DNA from: Allobosea sp. WAO
GTDB taxonomy: Bacteria; Pseudomonadota; Alphaproteobacteria; Rhizobiales; Beijerinckiaceae
Reading direction: 5' to 3'
DNA length: 64,000 bases
Assembly (NCBI RefSeq): GCF_001509835.1
Contig: NZ_JXTJ01000003.1
Location: forward strand, 62,001 to 126,000
Of the stretch, positions 18,823-28,851 are shown piece by piece. The translations under genes and the position numbers were made by a program. Each line of letters starts with the position of its first letter. Positions within the stretch are counted from its first letter, which is position 1. The notes under the pieces are model-generated. The model was not told the DNA's origin. It saw only the letters and a program-made list of their open reading frames with translations, and did not search any database.

Positions 18823-19707
18823 TCACATTTCTCCGGCGAAGACCAGCGCGCGGGCATGACCCCCGAGGTCGCGATGCGACCGCAAATGCCGCAGCCCGGC
18901 CGCCGTCATCAGCGCGCATACATCGTCTTCCTGACCAGCGCCGATCTCCAGCACGGCTCTTCCTCCCGGCGCCAGGCGGGCGGGCAGCAAGGCAGCGAGT
19001 GCGCGGTAGGCATCGAGCCCGTCTGGCCCGCCATCGAGCGCCAGCAACGGATCGTATTCGCGCACGTCGGCATCGAGCCGCGCGATTTCGTCAGTGGCGA
19101 TGTAAGGCGGATTGGAAAGGACGAGATCGAATGTGCCGCTCAGTCCCTCGTCCCAGCGCGCTAACCGGAATTCGGCGCGCTGCGCGACGCCGTTACGCGC
19201 AGCGTTGCCAGCGGCAGTCGCGAGCGCATCCTCCGAGAGGTCGACGCCGATGCCGCGGGCCCGCGGGAACTCACTCAGCGCTGCGATCAGCAGGCAGCCC
19301 GTTCCGGCGCCGAGGTCGAGGAAGTTCAGCGCCTCCTGCCGGCGCTCGCCGAGGTGCTGCAGGGTGGCCTCGATCAAGGTTTCGCTGTCGGGGCGGGGCT
19401 CGAGCGTGCCCGGCGAAAGGCAAAAGCTCAGGCCCCAGAACTCGCGCGCACCGAGAACACGCCAGAGCGGCTCACCGGCGAGCCGACGCGCCAGTGCGTC
19501 TTGAATGCGGCTGGCCGCGGCGGCGTCGAGCGTGTCGCTGCTTCCCGCGAGGTCTTCGATCAGGATGCGCGCTTCGAAGGTGAAATCGGCGATTCCAACC
19601 TGCCGCAGCGCCCGCGCCAGCGCGCGCCGGGCGTCGGAAACGGCATCGCCCGCCGCCGGTGAGGCAGCGGGCGCGGGATTGTCGGCAGGGTGGCCGGTGT
19701 GCGGCAA
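18823..19707 (-). CDS. prmC: Release factor glutamine methyltransferase PrmC
   Basis: The 294-residue SAM-dependent enzyme methylates the Gln of the GGQ motif in release factors. It has an N-terminal helical release-factor-binding domain and a Rossmann methyltransferase domain with the SAM loop FLDLGAGTGCLLIAAL. The catalytic NPPY motif lies in LVLSNPPYIATDE. The N-terminus is Ala/Pro-rich and about 20 residues longer than the core family, so a later start is possible. It is in the same orientation as prfA, which makes its substrate, but is separated from it by a small secreted-protein gene. Confidence 0.95.
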   Translation of the reverse strand: MPHTGHPADNPAPAASPAAGDAVSDARRALARALRQVGIADFTFEARILIEDLAGSSDTLDAAAASRIQDALARRLAGEPLWRVLGAREFWGLSFCLSPGTLEPRPDSETLIEATLQHLGERRQEALNFLDLGAGTGCLLIAALSEFPRARGIGVDLSEDALATAAGNAARNGVAQRAEFRLARWDEGLSGTFDLVLSNPPYIATDEIARLDADVREYDPLLALDGGPDGLDAYRALAALLPARLAPGGRAVLEIGAGQEDDVCALMTAAGLRHLRSHRDLGGHARALVFAGEM

Positions 19708-19738
19708 ATCGGTCCTTGGTGCCGGCCCCGAGGCCGGA

Positions 19739-19990
19739 TCAGTTGCCCTGCATCGCTTCCTGGACGCAGGCGTTCATCTTGATCCGCAATGCGGATTTGC
19801 TCTCCTTAGCGCCGCGAAACTGGCGCTGGCAATCCTGCTTTGCCTGTTTCTCGGTCTTGGCCTTCTGCAGATGGGCCGGCTCGCCACTGAAGACCTTGCG
19901 CGCGGTCTGCGATCCGGTCTGGGCCTCGGCCGCCAGCGGCGTCAAGGCGATGGCGGCGACAAGGGCGATGCTGCTGAGCAGGGTCTTCAT
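19739..19990 (-). CDS. Small secreted protein, possibly PsiF-like
   Basis: The 83-residue product has a clear Sec signal peptide (MKTLLSSIALVAAIALTPLAAEAQ, cleaved after about residue 23). A short basic mature part follows, with two Cys residues in AKQDCQRQFRG and KMNACVQEAM. The spacing of Cys and Lys/Gln residues recalls PsiF repeat proteins, but the match is weak. A strong GGGGAGG lies 6 bases from the ATG, so translation is well supported. It is inserted between prfA and prmC, two genes whose usual neighbours are each other, with 31 and 60 bp gaps. Function unknown. Confidence 0.75.
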   Translation of the reverse strand: MKTLLSSIALVAAIALTPLAAEAQTGSQTARKVFSGEPAHLQKAKTEKQAKQDCQRQFRGAKESKSALRIKMNACVQEAMQGN

Positions 19991-20050
19991 GTCTATCCTC
20001 CCCGGACGATGTTACCGATCAAACAGTAACGCACGAACCGGGGCGAGGTT

Positions 20051-21136
20051 TCACACCGTGCCTTGCTCGGCCAGAAGTTCCGCCTGGCGGGCTGCCGTCA
20101 GGGCATCGATGATTTCGTCCAGCACCAAGCCCTGCATCATCTCGTCTAGCTTGTAGAGCGTCAGGTTGATGCGATGGTCGGTGACGCGGCCTTGCGGGAA
20201 ATTGTAGGTACGGATGCGCTCGGAGCGATCGCCGGAGCCGATCTGGGAGCGTCGGTCGGCCGAGCGCTCGGCATCGGCGCGGCTGCGCTCCATGTCGTAG
20301 AGCTTGGCGCGCATCAGCTCGTAGGCGCGCGCCTTGTTCTTGTGCTGCGAGCGCTCGTCCTGGACCAGCACGACGATGCCGCTCGGAATATGGGTCAGCC
20401 GCACCGCCGACTCCGTCTTGTTGACGTGCTGGCCGCCGGCGCCCTGGGCCCGCATCGTGTCGATGCGCAGGTCCTTGTCGTCGAGGGCGACGTCGACCTC
20501 GCTGGCGAGCGGCAGGGTTGCGACGGTCGCGGCCGAGGTGTGGATACGTCCGCTCGCCTCGGTGTCGGGTACGCGCTGCACCCGATGCACGCCCGATTCG
20601 TATTTCAGCCTTGCATAGACGCCCTTGCCGGAAATCTCGGCGATCACTTCCTTGAAGCCGCCGACCGTGCCTTCGCTCTCCGAGAGAATGTCGAGGCTCC
20701 AGCCCTGGTGGGCGCTATAGCGCTGATACATTCGCAGCAGATCGCCGGCGAAGAGCGAGGCTTCGTCGCCGCCGGTGCCGGCGCGGATTTCGAGGATGAC
20801 GCCGCGCTCGTCGGCGGCATCCTTCGGCAGCAGCGCGATCAGGATCTCGCGACCGCGTGCCTCGATCTCGGCGCGGGCATGGTCGCGCTCCTCATAGGCG
20901 AGGTCGCGCATCTCGGCATCGGTCGCCGGGTCGTCGATCATCGCCAGCGCCTCGTCGAGGCCGGCCTGCGCCTTGCGCCAGGCGGCGATGGCGGCGACCA
21001 CCGGATCGAGCTCCGCCAGCTCCTTGGCGAGCTCCACCACCCGCGCCGGCTCGTTCGCATGGTTGATCGCATCGCTGGCGGCGGCGTGGCGGGCGACGAT
21101 GCCGTCGAGGCGGTCTTGCGGGAGGAGGAGCGACAT
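20051..21136 (-). CDS. prfA: Peptide chain release factor 1
   Basis: The 361-residue RF1 reads UAA/UAG stop codons and triggers peptide release. The GGQ motif lies in [17 protein letters not shown]. The codon-recognition region is [16 protein letters not shown], where the usual tripeptide is PAT and here is PDT. The ATG at 21136 gives the standard start [14 protein letters not shown]; a longer frame with an ATG at 21175 has no better ribosome binding site. The upstream gene in the same direction is ptsP (67 bp), and the downstream modifier PrmC is two genes away, as in most alphaproteobacteria. Confidence 0.96.
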   Translation of the reverse strand: MSLLLPQDRLDGIVARHAAASDAINHANEPARVVELAKELAELDPVVAAIAAWRKAQAGLDEALAMIDDPATDAEMRDLAYEERDHARAEIEARGREILIALLPKDAADERGVILEIRAGTGGDEASLFAGDLLRMYQRYSAHQGWSLDILSESEGTVGGFKEVIAEISGKGVYARLKYESGVHRVQRVPDTEASGRIHTSAATVATLPLASEVDVALDDKDLRIDTMRAQGAGGQHVNKTESAVRLTHIPSGIVVLVQDERSQHKNKARAYELMRAKLYDMERSRADAERSADRRSQIGSGDRSERIRTYNFPQGRVTDHRINLTLYKLDEMMQGLVLDEIIDALTAARQAELLAEQGTV

Positions 21137-21203
21137 GGCGGTGATGCGATCTTGCTTGAAAAAGGAGGCCGGCAATTGCCGGCCGGCACGGTCGTGAGTG
21201 TCG

Positions 21204-23471
21204 CTAGACCGGAACCTTCATTTCGGCGGCGAGCGCGCCGAGGAGCGGGCGCAGACTCGCGGCGCCGTCGGAGGCGGCTAGCCAGGCGTCGAGCCGCTGG
21301 CGCGCCTTGCCGGCGTCGAGCGCCCGCAGCATCGCCTTCACCGGCCCGACCGAGGCTGCCGACATCGAGAACGAGCGGTAGCCGAGCGCGATCAGCGCCA
21401 GCGCCTCGATCGGCTTGCCGCCCATCTCTCCGCAGACGGTGACCGGGCAGCCCGCCCGGCCGGCCTCGTCGATGATCGCGCGCAGGGCCCTGAGGCCGGC
21501 GGCGCAGAGCGGGTCAAAACGCTCGGAGACGCGCCGGTTCTCGCGATCGGCCGCGAACAGGAACTGCATCAGGTCATTTGTGCCGATCGACAGGAAGTCG
21601 GCCTCGCGGGCGATTTCGGGCAGCTCGAACAGCAGCGACGGGACCTCGACCATGACACCGAGCTGCAGGCTGGACGGCGCCGGGCGGCCGTCGCGCTCCA
21701 GCACGGCGAGCTCGCGGCGCACGATCAGCCGGGCGCGCAGGAACTCGTTCACGGTCGCGACCATGGGCAGCATGATCTTCATGTCGTAGCCGGCGCCGGC
21801 GCGCAGCAGGGCCCGGACCTGAGCCCGCAGCAGGCGCGGCTTGTCGAGCCCGATCCGGATCGCCCGCCAGCCCAGGGCCGGGTTTTCCTCCTCGACGCGC
21901 TCCATATAGGGCAGGACCTTGTCGCCGCCGATATCGAGCGTGCGGAAGGTCACCGGCCGGCCATTGGCCGCCGCCAGTACCGCGCCGTAAAGCGCCTGCT
22001 GCTCGGCGGTGGTCGGCATATGCTGCGCCACCATGAACTGCAGTTCGGTGCGGAACAGACCGATGCCCGAGGCATTGGTCTCCTCCAGGTTCGGCAGGTC
22101 GACGAAGAGCCCGGCATTGATCTGCAGGGTGATGTCGACGCCGTCCTTGGTCACCGCCGGCTGTGTCTTGAGCTTGCGGTACTGCTCCTGCTTGCGGGCG
22201 CGCAGCCGCGCCTTGTCCTTGTAGGCGTTCTCGACGTCGGGCTGCGGCCGGATCTGGACCTCGCCGGCCTGGCCATCGACGATCACCGCATCGCCGGCCT
22301 CAATCAGCGCCGTGGCATTGGCGATCTCGCCGACGGCCGGGATGCCGAGCGCCCGCGCCACGATGGCGATATGGCTGGTCGGGCCGCCTTCCTCCAGCAC
22401 GAGCCCGCGCAGATGGGAGCGGTCGTAGTCGAGCAGCGCCGCCGGGCCCATCGAGCGGGCGATCAGAATGGCGTTCTCAGGCAACTGCTCACGCGCGACT
22501 CCGTTCGGCTTGCCGACCAGCGTCCGCAGGAGACGGTTGGCGAGATCGTCGAGATCGTGCAGGCGCTCGCGCAGATAGGGGTCGGTCTGGCGCTGCATCT
22601 TGGCGCGCGTGTCCGATTGGACGCGCTCGACCGCGGCCTCCGCGGTGAGCCCGGTCATCACCGCTTCGCGCATGCGCCGCAGCCAGCCCTGGTCGTGGGC
22701 GAACATCCGGAAGGTTTCGAGCACCTCGCGATGCTCGCCGGTATGGGCGACATCGCCGCGCTCGATCAGTTCGTCGATCGCGGCGCGCATCTGCGCGATC
22801 GCCGCCTCCAGTCGCGAGACCTCGAAAGCCGGGTCTTCGGCGATCAGATCGGTGATCGCGACGCGCGGTTCGTGCAGCACCGCGTAGCCGAGGCCGACGC
22901 CGTCGGCCAGCGTCGTGCCGATGCCGTGGATCGGACGTTCGAGGCCGATCGCGGCGCCGGGCCTGGACAGGGCCTTGAGCCCGCCGGCCGCGATCATCTC
23001 GGCCATGATCATGGCCGTGGTCTGCAGTGATTCGGTCTCGTCCTCGCTGTAGATCCGCGAGGCCCGGTTCTGGATGACGAGCACGCCCATCACCGCGCCG
23101 CCGCGCAGGATCGGCACGCCCAGGAAGGAGCGGTAGATTTCTTCGCCGGTTTCGGGGCGATAGGAGAAGGCGGGGTGCGCCTGCGCGTCCGAGAGCGCGA
23201 TCGGCTCGGCCTCGCTGGCGATCAGGCCGACCAGGCCTTCGCCGGCGCGCATCGTGGTGTGGTGGACCGCCTCGCGGTTGAGGCCTTCGGTGGCATAAAG
23301 TTCGAGCGAGCCGTCTTCGCGCAGGACATAGACCGAGCACACCTCGGCCACGAGATTGCCGGCGATCAGGACGACGAGCCGGTCCAGCCGCTCCTGCGGG
23401 CTGACCGGCGCTGCCATCACCTCGCGGAGCCGGCGTAGCAGAACGCCCGATCCCCCGAGTGCGCCTCGCAT
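21204..23471 (-). CDS. ptsP: PEP-protein phosphotransferase of the nitrogen PTS (EI-Ntr)
   Basis: The 755-residue enzyme has an N-terminal GAF domain (about residues 15-165). The EI N-domain follows, with the active His in [20 protein letters not shown]. The C-terminal PEP-binding barrel shows [12 protein letters not shown] and [17 protein letters not shown]. It phosphorylates NPr (PtsO) and so starts the regulatory PTS that controls potassium, carbon and nitrogen functions. The start at 23471 follows GGAGGG by 7 bases. It precedes prfA in the conserved ptsP-prfA-prmC order. The lysC gene often found upstream is absent here; a trehalose gene takes that place. Confidence 0.95.
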   Translation of the reverse strand: MRGALGGSGVLLRRLREVMAAPVSPQERLDRLVVLIAGNLVAEVCSVYVLREDGSLELYATEGLNREAVHHTTMRAGEGLVGLIASEAEPIALSDAQAHPAFSYRPETGEEIYRSFLGVPILRGGAVMGVLVIQNRASRIYSEDETESLQTTAMIMAEMIAAGGLKALSRPGAAIGLERPIHGIGTTLADGVGLGYAVLHEPRVAITDLIAEDPAFEVSRLEAAIAQMRAAIDELIERGDVAHTGEHREVLETFRMFAHDQGWLRRMREAVMTGLTAEAAVERVQSDTRAKMQRQTDPYLRERLHDLDDLANRLLRTLVGKPNGVAREQLPENAILIARSMGPAALLDYDRSHLRGLVLEEGGPTSHIAIVARALGIPAVGEIANATALIEAGDAVIVDGQAGEVQIRPQPDVENAYKDKARLRARKQEQYRKLKTQPAVTKDGVDITLQINAGLFVDLPNLEETNASGIGLFRTELQFMVAQHMPTTAEQQALYGAVLAAANGRPVTFRTLDIGGDKVLPYMERVEEENPALGWRAIRIGLDKPRLLRAQVRALLRAGAGYDMKIMLPMVATVNEFLRARLIVRRELAVLERDGRPAPSSLQLGVMVEVPSLLFELPEIAREADFLSIGTNDLMQFLFAADRENRRVSERFDPLCAAGLRALRAIIDEAGRAGCPVTVCGEMGGKPIEALALIALGYRSFSMSAASVGPVKAMLRALDAGKARQRLDAWLAASDGAASLRPLLGALAAEMKVPV

Positions 23472-23575
23472 CAAATGCCCTCCGCCCGCCTCCACAGCCT
23501 AACAGGCCGACGTGTCGCTCCAGACCTGACATCGTCGCGCCAGAGTTGCAAGCGAGGTCCGATCCGCGCCTGCTT

Positions 23576-25183
23576 CTAGCGAGGTGAGGCGGCGTTCGGC
23601 AAGGGCTTGGAACCGGCTCGTTGCCCGAAGCTGCCGCGCTTCTCGCCCAAAGGCGCGTCATTTGCCGCCTGGGCCGGCTGCAAGGCGGTTTTCGCGGCCG
23701 GCTTTTTCGCCGCTGGGCGGGTTGTCGCACGCTGCCGCGTCGCTGCCGGCTTGCGTGTGATTCCGCTTGCTTTCCGCTGTGGCTCGGGTGGTGCCACGCT
23801 GTCGCTGGCCTCGGCGCCGGTCAGTGCGGCCAGATAGCGCGAGGTCCACCATCCGATATCGCTCGCCGCGATCGTGGCGTAGAGTCGCTCGAAGCGGCGC
23901 ACGCGCTCCGATTGCGGCATGGCGAGCGCGGTACGGATCGCCTCGGCGACCTCGTGGGTGTCGTAGGGGTTGACGATCAGCGCCTCGCCCATCTGGTGCG
24001 CCGCCCCGGCGAAGCGCGATAGCACCAGCACGCCAGGATCCTCCGGGTTCTGCGCGGCAACATATTCCTTGGCGACGAGATTCATGCCGTCGCGCATCGG
24101 CGTCACCAGCCCGACCTGGGCGCGCCGGTAGAAGCCGGCCAGAGCGCTGCGCGAATAGGCTTTCTTGACGACGCGGATCGGCGTCCAGTCGAACTCGCCC
24201 AGGGCGGCGTTGAGGCGCCCGGCGACTTCGTCCGACTGCCGGTCGAGCTCGGCATATTCCGGCACGTCGCTGCGCGATGGCGGCGCGATCTGCAGCAGGC
24301 CGACATTGCCGCGATGCTCGGGATGGCTGCGCAGGAACAGGCCGAAGGCCTCGAGCCGCTGGACGATGCCCTTGGAGTAGTCGAGCCGGTCGACGCCGAT
24401 CACCAGCTTGCGGCCGCCGAGCGGGCCGGTGGTCGCCCGGATCGGCTGGGTGGCGGCGCGCACGGAGGCGACCGCGAGCTTGCGGAAGGATTCGACGTCG
24501 ATGCCGATCGGAAAGGCCCGGATCAGGGTTTCGCGCGGTCCGGCCTTGACCCGCTCTCCGTCGCGATGGGCGCCGCGTAGCGCCACCAACCCGCCGATCA
24601 GATTGTCGGCATCGGTCTGTGTCTGCATGCCGACGAGATCATAGGCCGTCATCGTGCTGATCAGCGTGGCGCTGAAGGGCAGGGCGCCGAAGACCTCGGC
24701 CGAGGGCCAGGGGATATGATGGAAATAGCCGATCCGGTTGGTGACGCCGCGGCGGCGCAGTTCGGCGGCCAGCGGGATCAGGTGATAATCGTGGATCCAG
24801 ATCACGTCGTCGGGCTTGAGCTGCGGCACCAACAGCCTGGCGAAGCGGCGGTTGACGCCGAGATAGCCGGCATAGTCGGAGCGGTCGAACTCGGTGAGGC
24901 CGAGCCGGTAGTGCATCAAGGGCCACAATGCCCGGTTCGAGAAGCCGAGATAATAGCTCTGGCGCTCGGCCTCGGTGAGATCCGCGACGGCATAGGAGAC
25001 ATTGCCGACGCGCACCGGGTCGACGCGGGACGAAGGTTCGGCGCTCGTCTTTCCGCTCCAACCGAACCAGAGGCCGCCATGCTTTTCGAGAGCGGAGCGC
25101 AACGCCACCGCCAGCCCGCCTGCTGCCGCTTTTTCGCCACGTTCGGGCATGGTGACGCGGTTGGAAACCACCACAAGACGCAT
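23576..25183 (-). CDS. otsA: Trehalose-6-phosphate synthase with basic C-terminal tail
   Basis: The 535-residue GT20 enzyme makes trehalose-6-phosphate from UDP-glucose and glucose-6-phosphate. Visible family marks are VVVSNRV at the N-terminus, IWIHDYHL, the loop [24 protein letters not shown], and [16 protein letters not shown]. The catalytic part ends near residue 460. About 70 extra residues rich in Lys, Ala, Pro and Arg ([19 protein letters not shown]) follow and are not part of the fold. It diverges from otsB with 209 bp between, which should hold both promoters. Confidence 0.95.
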   Translation of the reverse strand: MRLVVVSNRVTMPERGEKAAAGGLAVALRSALEKHGGLWFGWSGKTSAEPSSRVDPVRVGNVSYAVADLTEAERQSYYLGFSNRALWPLMHYRLGLTEFDRSDYAGYLGVNRRFARLLVPQLKPDDVIWIHDYHLIPLAAELRRRGVTNRIGYFHHIPWPSAEVFGALPFSATLISTMTAYDLVGMQTQTDADNLIGGLVALRGAHRDGERVKAGPRETLIRAFPIGIDVESFRKLAVASVRAATQPIRATTGPLGGRKLVIGVDRLDYSKGIVQRLEAFGLFLRSHPEHRGNVGLLQIAPPSRSDVPEYAELDRQSDEVAGRLNAALGEFDWTPIRVVKKAYSRSALAGFYRRAQVGLVTPMRDGMNLVAKEYVAAQNPEDPGVLVLSRFAGAAHQMGEALIVNPYDTHEVAEAIRTALAMPQSERVRRFERLYATIAASDIGWWTSRYLAALTGAEASDSVAPPEPQRKASGITRKPAATRQRATTRPAAKKPAAKTALQPAQAANDAPLGEKRGSFGQRAGSKPLPNAASPR

Positions 25184-25341
25184 AATGCCTCACTGTTCGT
25201 TGACGAATGCCGCGATGGCGCGGGAACAGAACGCGCTGGCAGACGTAATGTTTCGTGTGCACGCCGGCCTTCTTGGCCGGATCGCGTCGTCGCCGTGACC
25301 GGATGATGGCGACCGCCGGAACCTGAACCCCGAATGTGGCG

Positions 25342-25380
25342 AGGGGACGGACGGTCGTCCTTTTGCCCGTTTCGTCCCCT
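25342..25380. promoter_or_regulatory. Inverted repeat in the otsA-otsB divergent control region
   Basis: AGGGGACG (25342-25349) and CGTCCCCT (25373-25380) are exact complements about 23 bases apart, ending 12 bp before the otsB ATG. It may be an operator or an mRNA leader hairpin that covers otsB translation initiation. No regulator is encoded beside it. Confidence 0.35.
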
Positions 25381-25392
25381 AGCAAGGCTGCC

Positions 25393-26190
25393 ATGTCGCA
25401 AGCTCAGAGCCCCGAAGCCGCCGAGCCGCACGCCCCGCCTGCGGTGCGCACCTCATCAATAGCATTGTTTCTCGATTTCGACGGAACCCTGGTCGAGATC
25501 GCCCCCTCACCCGAGGATGTCAGGCTAGACCGCCGCGTGCCGGGCGCGCTGAATGCGCTGCGCCAGCGCCTCGATGGCGCGCTCGCGTTGGTGTCAGGCC
25601 GGCCAGTCGCGTTTCTGGACGCGATGACAGCGCCTTTTCGCTTCGACGCCGCCGGCTTGCACGGTGCGCAAATTCGACTGGGTGATGAGGAGGCGCCGCT
25701 GGCGGAGCCGTCCGAGGCGCTGCACGTCGCGACGCGGGCTATGGTGCGCTTCGCCAATGCGAATGTCGGCATCATCGTCGAGGACAAGCGCCAGTCGGTC
25801 GCGCTGCACTGGCGTCTGGCGCCCGCGCTGGCTGACGAGGCGTTGGAACTGATGGAGCGGCTTGCGGCCGAGATCGGCCCTTCGATGCGCCTCCAGCGCG
25901 GCAAGGCGGTCGCCGAGCTCGTCCCGGCCACGGCGAGCAAGGGCGGTGCCATCGCCTGGCTCATGCAGCAGCAGGCCTATGCTGGCCGCCAACCCATATT
26001 TGTCGGTGACGACATCACCGACGAGAACGGATTCGCCGCGGTCAACGACGCGGGGGGGCTGTCGATCCGGATCGGGGAGGGGCAGACTTGCGCCCGGCAC
26101 CGGTTGGCTTCGCCGACCGCACTGCACCGTATCCTGCTCGGCGCCGCCGATGGCGGCGACCTCACGCTCGAAACCTTCCTCCAGAACTAA
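25393..26190 (+). CDS. otsB: Trehalose-6-phosphate phosphatase
   Basis: The 265-residue HAD-superfamily enzyme removes phosphate from trehalose-6-phosphate. The nucleophile motif LFLDFDGTLVEIAPSP is at about residues 24-39. Later motifs are SGRPV, the Lys in ATASKGGAIAW, and the metal-binding VGDDITDENGF. The ATG at 25393 is preferred; a longer frame reaches back into the otsA-otsB spacer but would run through the inverted repeat. It diverges from otsA and is followed after 35 bp by a GH15 gene in the same direction, suggesting one transcript. Confidence 0.94.
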   Translation: MSQAQSPEAAEPHAPPAVRTSSIALFLDFDGTLVEIAPSPEDVRLDRRVPGALNALRQRLDGALALVSGRPVAFLDAMTAPFRFDAAGLHGAQIRLGDEEAPLAEPSEALHVATRAMVRFANANVGIIVEDKRQSVALHWRLAPALADEALELMERLAAEIGPSMRLQRGKAVAELVPATASKGGAIAWLMQQQAYAGRQPIFVGDDITDENGFAAVNDAGGLSIRIGEGQTCARHRLASPTALHRILLGAADGGDLTLETFLQN

Positions 26191-26225
26191 ACCTTCCAAC
26201 AAGACCAGCTGCATCAGGGATAGGC

Positions 26226-28064
26226 ATGACTGTCACCACCGTCGCCCCGCCGGGCGTGGCCTCGCTTGATCTCGGCGTCATCGGCAACTGCTCCATCGCC
26301 GCTCTGATCGACCGGCAGGCCCGAATCGTCTGGGGCTGCTTCCCGCGGTTCGACCGCGACCCGGTCTTCTGCTCGCTGATCGACAACAAGATCGAGGATG
26401 GCGATGCGATGCCCGAGAAGGGCGTCTTCGCCATCGAGATGGTCGGCATGACCCGCTGCGAGCAGAGCTATCTCGACAACACCGCGATCCTCTCCTCGCT
26501 CCTCTCCGATGACCAGGGGAATGCGCTGGAGATCCTCGATTTCGCGCCGCGTTTCGTGCGCTATGAGCGGTTCTTTCGGCCGCCTCAGCTGGTCCGTCGG
26601 GTCAGGCGCATCTCCGGCCGGCCGCGCATACGTGTCGTCGTGAAGCCGTGCCTCGGTCTGGGCGAGGTGCCCGACGAGATTACCCGCGGCTCCAACCATG
26701 TCCGCTTCGTCGGCGCGGACCAAACCATCCGCCTGACCACCGATGCACCGATCTCCTATGTGCTGGAGAGCATTCCCTTCGCGGTCGAGAAGCCTTTCTC
26801 CTTCTTCATCGGCTCAGATGAAGCCTTGCGGGCCGAGATCGAGACGACCTCGCGCGAATTCCTCGACAAGACCACGGACTACTGGCGCGACTGGGTCCGT
26901 TCGCTCTCGATCCCCTTCGAATGGCAGCGCGAGGTCATCCGCGCCGCGATCACGCTGAAGCTCTGCTCTTTCGAGGAGAGCGGCGCCATCGTAGCGGCCC
27001 TGACCACCTCGATCCCCGAGGCGCCGGGCACGCAGCGCAACTGGGACTACCGCTTCTGCTGGCTGCGCGACGCCTATTTCGTCGTGCATGCGCTGAACCG
27101 CCTCGGCACGACGCGGACGATGGAGGATTATCTCGGCTTCATCACCAACATCGTCGACACCTTCTCGGAGAACGGCGCCGAGCACCTGCCGCCGCTTTAT
27201 CCGATCACCCGCGGCGGCGAACTCCGCGAATTCGAGGTGCCGCAGCTCGCCGGTTATCGCGGGCACCAGCCGGTGCGCGTCGGCAATGGCGCTGCGACGC
27301 AGATCCAGAATGACGGCTATGGCGCGGTCGTGCTTGCCGCCACCCATTCCTTCTTCGACCGCCGGTTGATTCAGCCGGGCAAGGAAACGCTCTTCAGCCA
27401 GCTCGAACGCATGGGCGAGCGTGCGATCGAGGTCTTCGACAAGCCCGATGCCGGCCCCTGGGAGCTGCGTGAGAAGCAGGTCGTCCACTCTTTCTCCAGC
27501 GTGATGTGCTGGGCCGCCTGCGACAGGCTTGCCCGCATCGCAGGCACGCTCGGCCGGGTCGACCGCAAGGAATACTGGCGCGGCGAGGCCAAGCGCCTGA
27601 AAGGCATCATCGCCGACCGGATCTGGAACCAGGAGAAGGGCCATTTCGTCTCGACCTTCGACGGGGCCGATCTCGACGCGACCCTGCTGCTGATCGCCGA
27701 GCTCGGCTTCGTCAAGCCGGATGATCCGCGCTACATCGCGACCGTCGAGGCGATCGGCCGCGACCTGCGCCGCGGCGACCTGATCCTGCGCTATGGCACG
27801 GCCGATGATTTCGGCTTCATGCACACCGGCTTCCTGATCTGCGCCTTCTGGTATGTCGATGCGCTGCATGCGATCGGCCGCAAGGACGAAGCCAAGGAGC
27901 TGTTCGGCCGCATCCTGCAGCGGCGCAACAGCTTCGGCCTGCTCTCCGAGGATGCCGATCTCGAAACCGGCGAGCTCTGGGGCAATTTCCCGCAGACCTA
28001 TTCGATGGTCGGGCTGATCAATTCGGCGATGCGGCTCAGCCGCAACTGGGAAGAGGCGTTCTGA
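26226..28064 (+). CDS. Glycoside hydrolase family 15 protein (glucoamylase/trehalase-like)
   Basis: The 612-residue protein has an N-terminal beta-sandwich domain (about residues 1-210) and an (alpha/alpha)6 barrel typical of GH15. Catalytic-site blocks are NWDYRFCWLRDAYF near the barrel start and the acidic EDADLETGELWGNFPQTYS near the end. No signal peptide is seen, so it acts in the cytoplasm. GH15 genes beside otsA and otsB are common and several bacterial members cleave trehalose, so it may adjust trehalose levels; glucan hydrolysis is the alternative. AGGGA 6-7 bases upstream of the ATG at 26226 supports the start. Confidence 0.9.
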   Translation: MTVTTVAPPGVASLDLGVIGNCSIAALIDRQARIVWGCFPRFDRDPVFCSLIDNKIEDGDAMPEKGVFAIEMVGMTRCEQSYLDNTAILSSLLSDDQGNALEILDFAPRFVRYERFFRPPQLVRRVRRISGRPRIRVVVKPCLGLGEVPDEITRGSNHVRFVGADQTIRLTTDAPISYVLESIPFAVEKPFSFFIGSDEALRAEIETTSREFLDKTTDYWRDWVRSLSIPFEWQREVIRAAITLKLCSFEESGAIVAALTTSIPEAPGTQRNWDYRFCWLRDAYFVVHALNRLGTTRTMEDYLGFITNIVDTFSENGAEHLPPLYPITRGGELREFEVPQLAGYRGHQPVRVGNGAATQIQNDGYGAVVLAATHSFFDRRLIQPGKETLFSQLERMGERAIEVFDKPDAGPWELREKQVVHSFSSVMCWAACDRLARIAGTLGRVDRKEYWRGEAKRLKGIIADRIWNQEKGHFVSTFDGADLDATLLLIAELGFVKPDDPRYIATVEAIGRDLRRGDLILRYGTADDFGFMHTGFLICAFWYVDALHAIGRKDEAKELFGRILQRRNSFGLLSEDADLETGELWGNFPQTYSMVGLINSAMRLSRNWEEAF

Positions 28065-28074
28065 GGGGGTGTCA

Positions 28075-28210
28075 TTCCGGGGCGCTGCGCAGCAGCTAGC
28101 CCGGAACCCAGAGCCGATGCCGTTCCAGGACAGGGCGTTCGGACGCAGTGCGTCGATGAATACGCGCCTCGCTTCTGGGTTCCGGCTCAAGCCTTCGGCC
28201 TGCCCCGGAA
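28075..28210. repeat. 136-bp intergenic element with nested inverted repeats
   Basis: TTCCGGGGC (28075-28083) pairs with GCCCCGGAA (28202-28210). Inside them GGAACCCAGA (from 28103) pairs with TCTGGGTTCC (28174-28183). It separates the convergent GH15 and metW genes and has the same plan (outer and inner arms near 100-140 bp) as the other dispersed elements here. Confidence 0.65.
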
Positions 28211-28221
28211 AGGCGGCGGCG

Positions 28222-28851
28222 CTACCCTCGCTTCAGCAGGAACACCGCCTGCGCGCCAAACAGGTTCCAGAACCACCAGGGCGCGCTGACGCCGACCTTG
28301 CCGCCGGCGACGTCGAGCGCCACCGCGCGTTCCTTCTCCGCGCCGATCGTGTCGCAGAGCACGACGAAGTCGCGGATCGTGCAGAAATGGATGTTCGGCG
28401 TGTCCCACCAGGAATAGGGCAGGGCCTCGGTCACCGGCATGCGGCCGAGGAAGAAGACCTGGCTGCGCATGCGCCAATGCCCGAAATTCGGGAAGGAGAC
28501 GATGGCGCGCCTACCGATCCGCAGCATCTGCTCCAGCACCAGCCGCGGATTGCGCGTCGCCTGGATGGTCTGCGACAGGATGACATAGTCGAAGGAATCG
28601 TCGGGATAATCGGCGAGATCGGTGTCGGCGTCGCCCTGGATCACCGAGAGCCCGCGCGCGACGCAACCGGCGACGCCTTCGCGCGACAGTTCGATGCCGC
28701 GGGCGTCGACGCCGCGGGTTTCGGCGAGCAGCGCCAGCAATTCGCCGTCGCCGCAGCCGACATCGAGCACGCGCGAGCCGGGCGTCACCATCTCGGCGAC
28801 GAGGCGCAGGTCGATGCGGTTGGTGTGGTTGTCCGCCGCCGACATGCTCAC
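28222..28851 (-). CDS. metW: Methionine biosynthesis protein MetW
   Basis: The 209-residue SAM-methyltransferase-fold protein carries [16 protein letters not shown] (SAM loop) and the family-specific [12 protein letters not shown] and [13 protein letters not shown] stretches. MetW partners MetX in homoserine O-acylation, apparently stabilising or activating it. Its GTG start (28851) overlaps the metX stop in GTGA, so translation is coupled; an ATG two codons later is an alternative start. The pair metX-metW is standard in Proteobacteria that lack the metA route. Confidence 0.95.
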   Translation of the reverse strand: MSMSAADNHTNRIDLRLVAEMVTPGSRVLDVGCGDGELLALLAETRGVDARGIELSREGVAGCVARGLSVIQGDADTDLADYPDDSFDYVILSQTIQATRNPRLVLEQMLRIGRRAIVSFPNFGHWRMRSQVFFLGRMPVTEALPYSWWDTPNIHFCTIRDFVVLCDTIGAEKERAVALDVAGGKVGVSAPWWFWNLFGAQAVFLLKRG

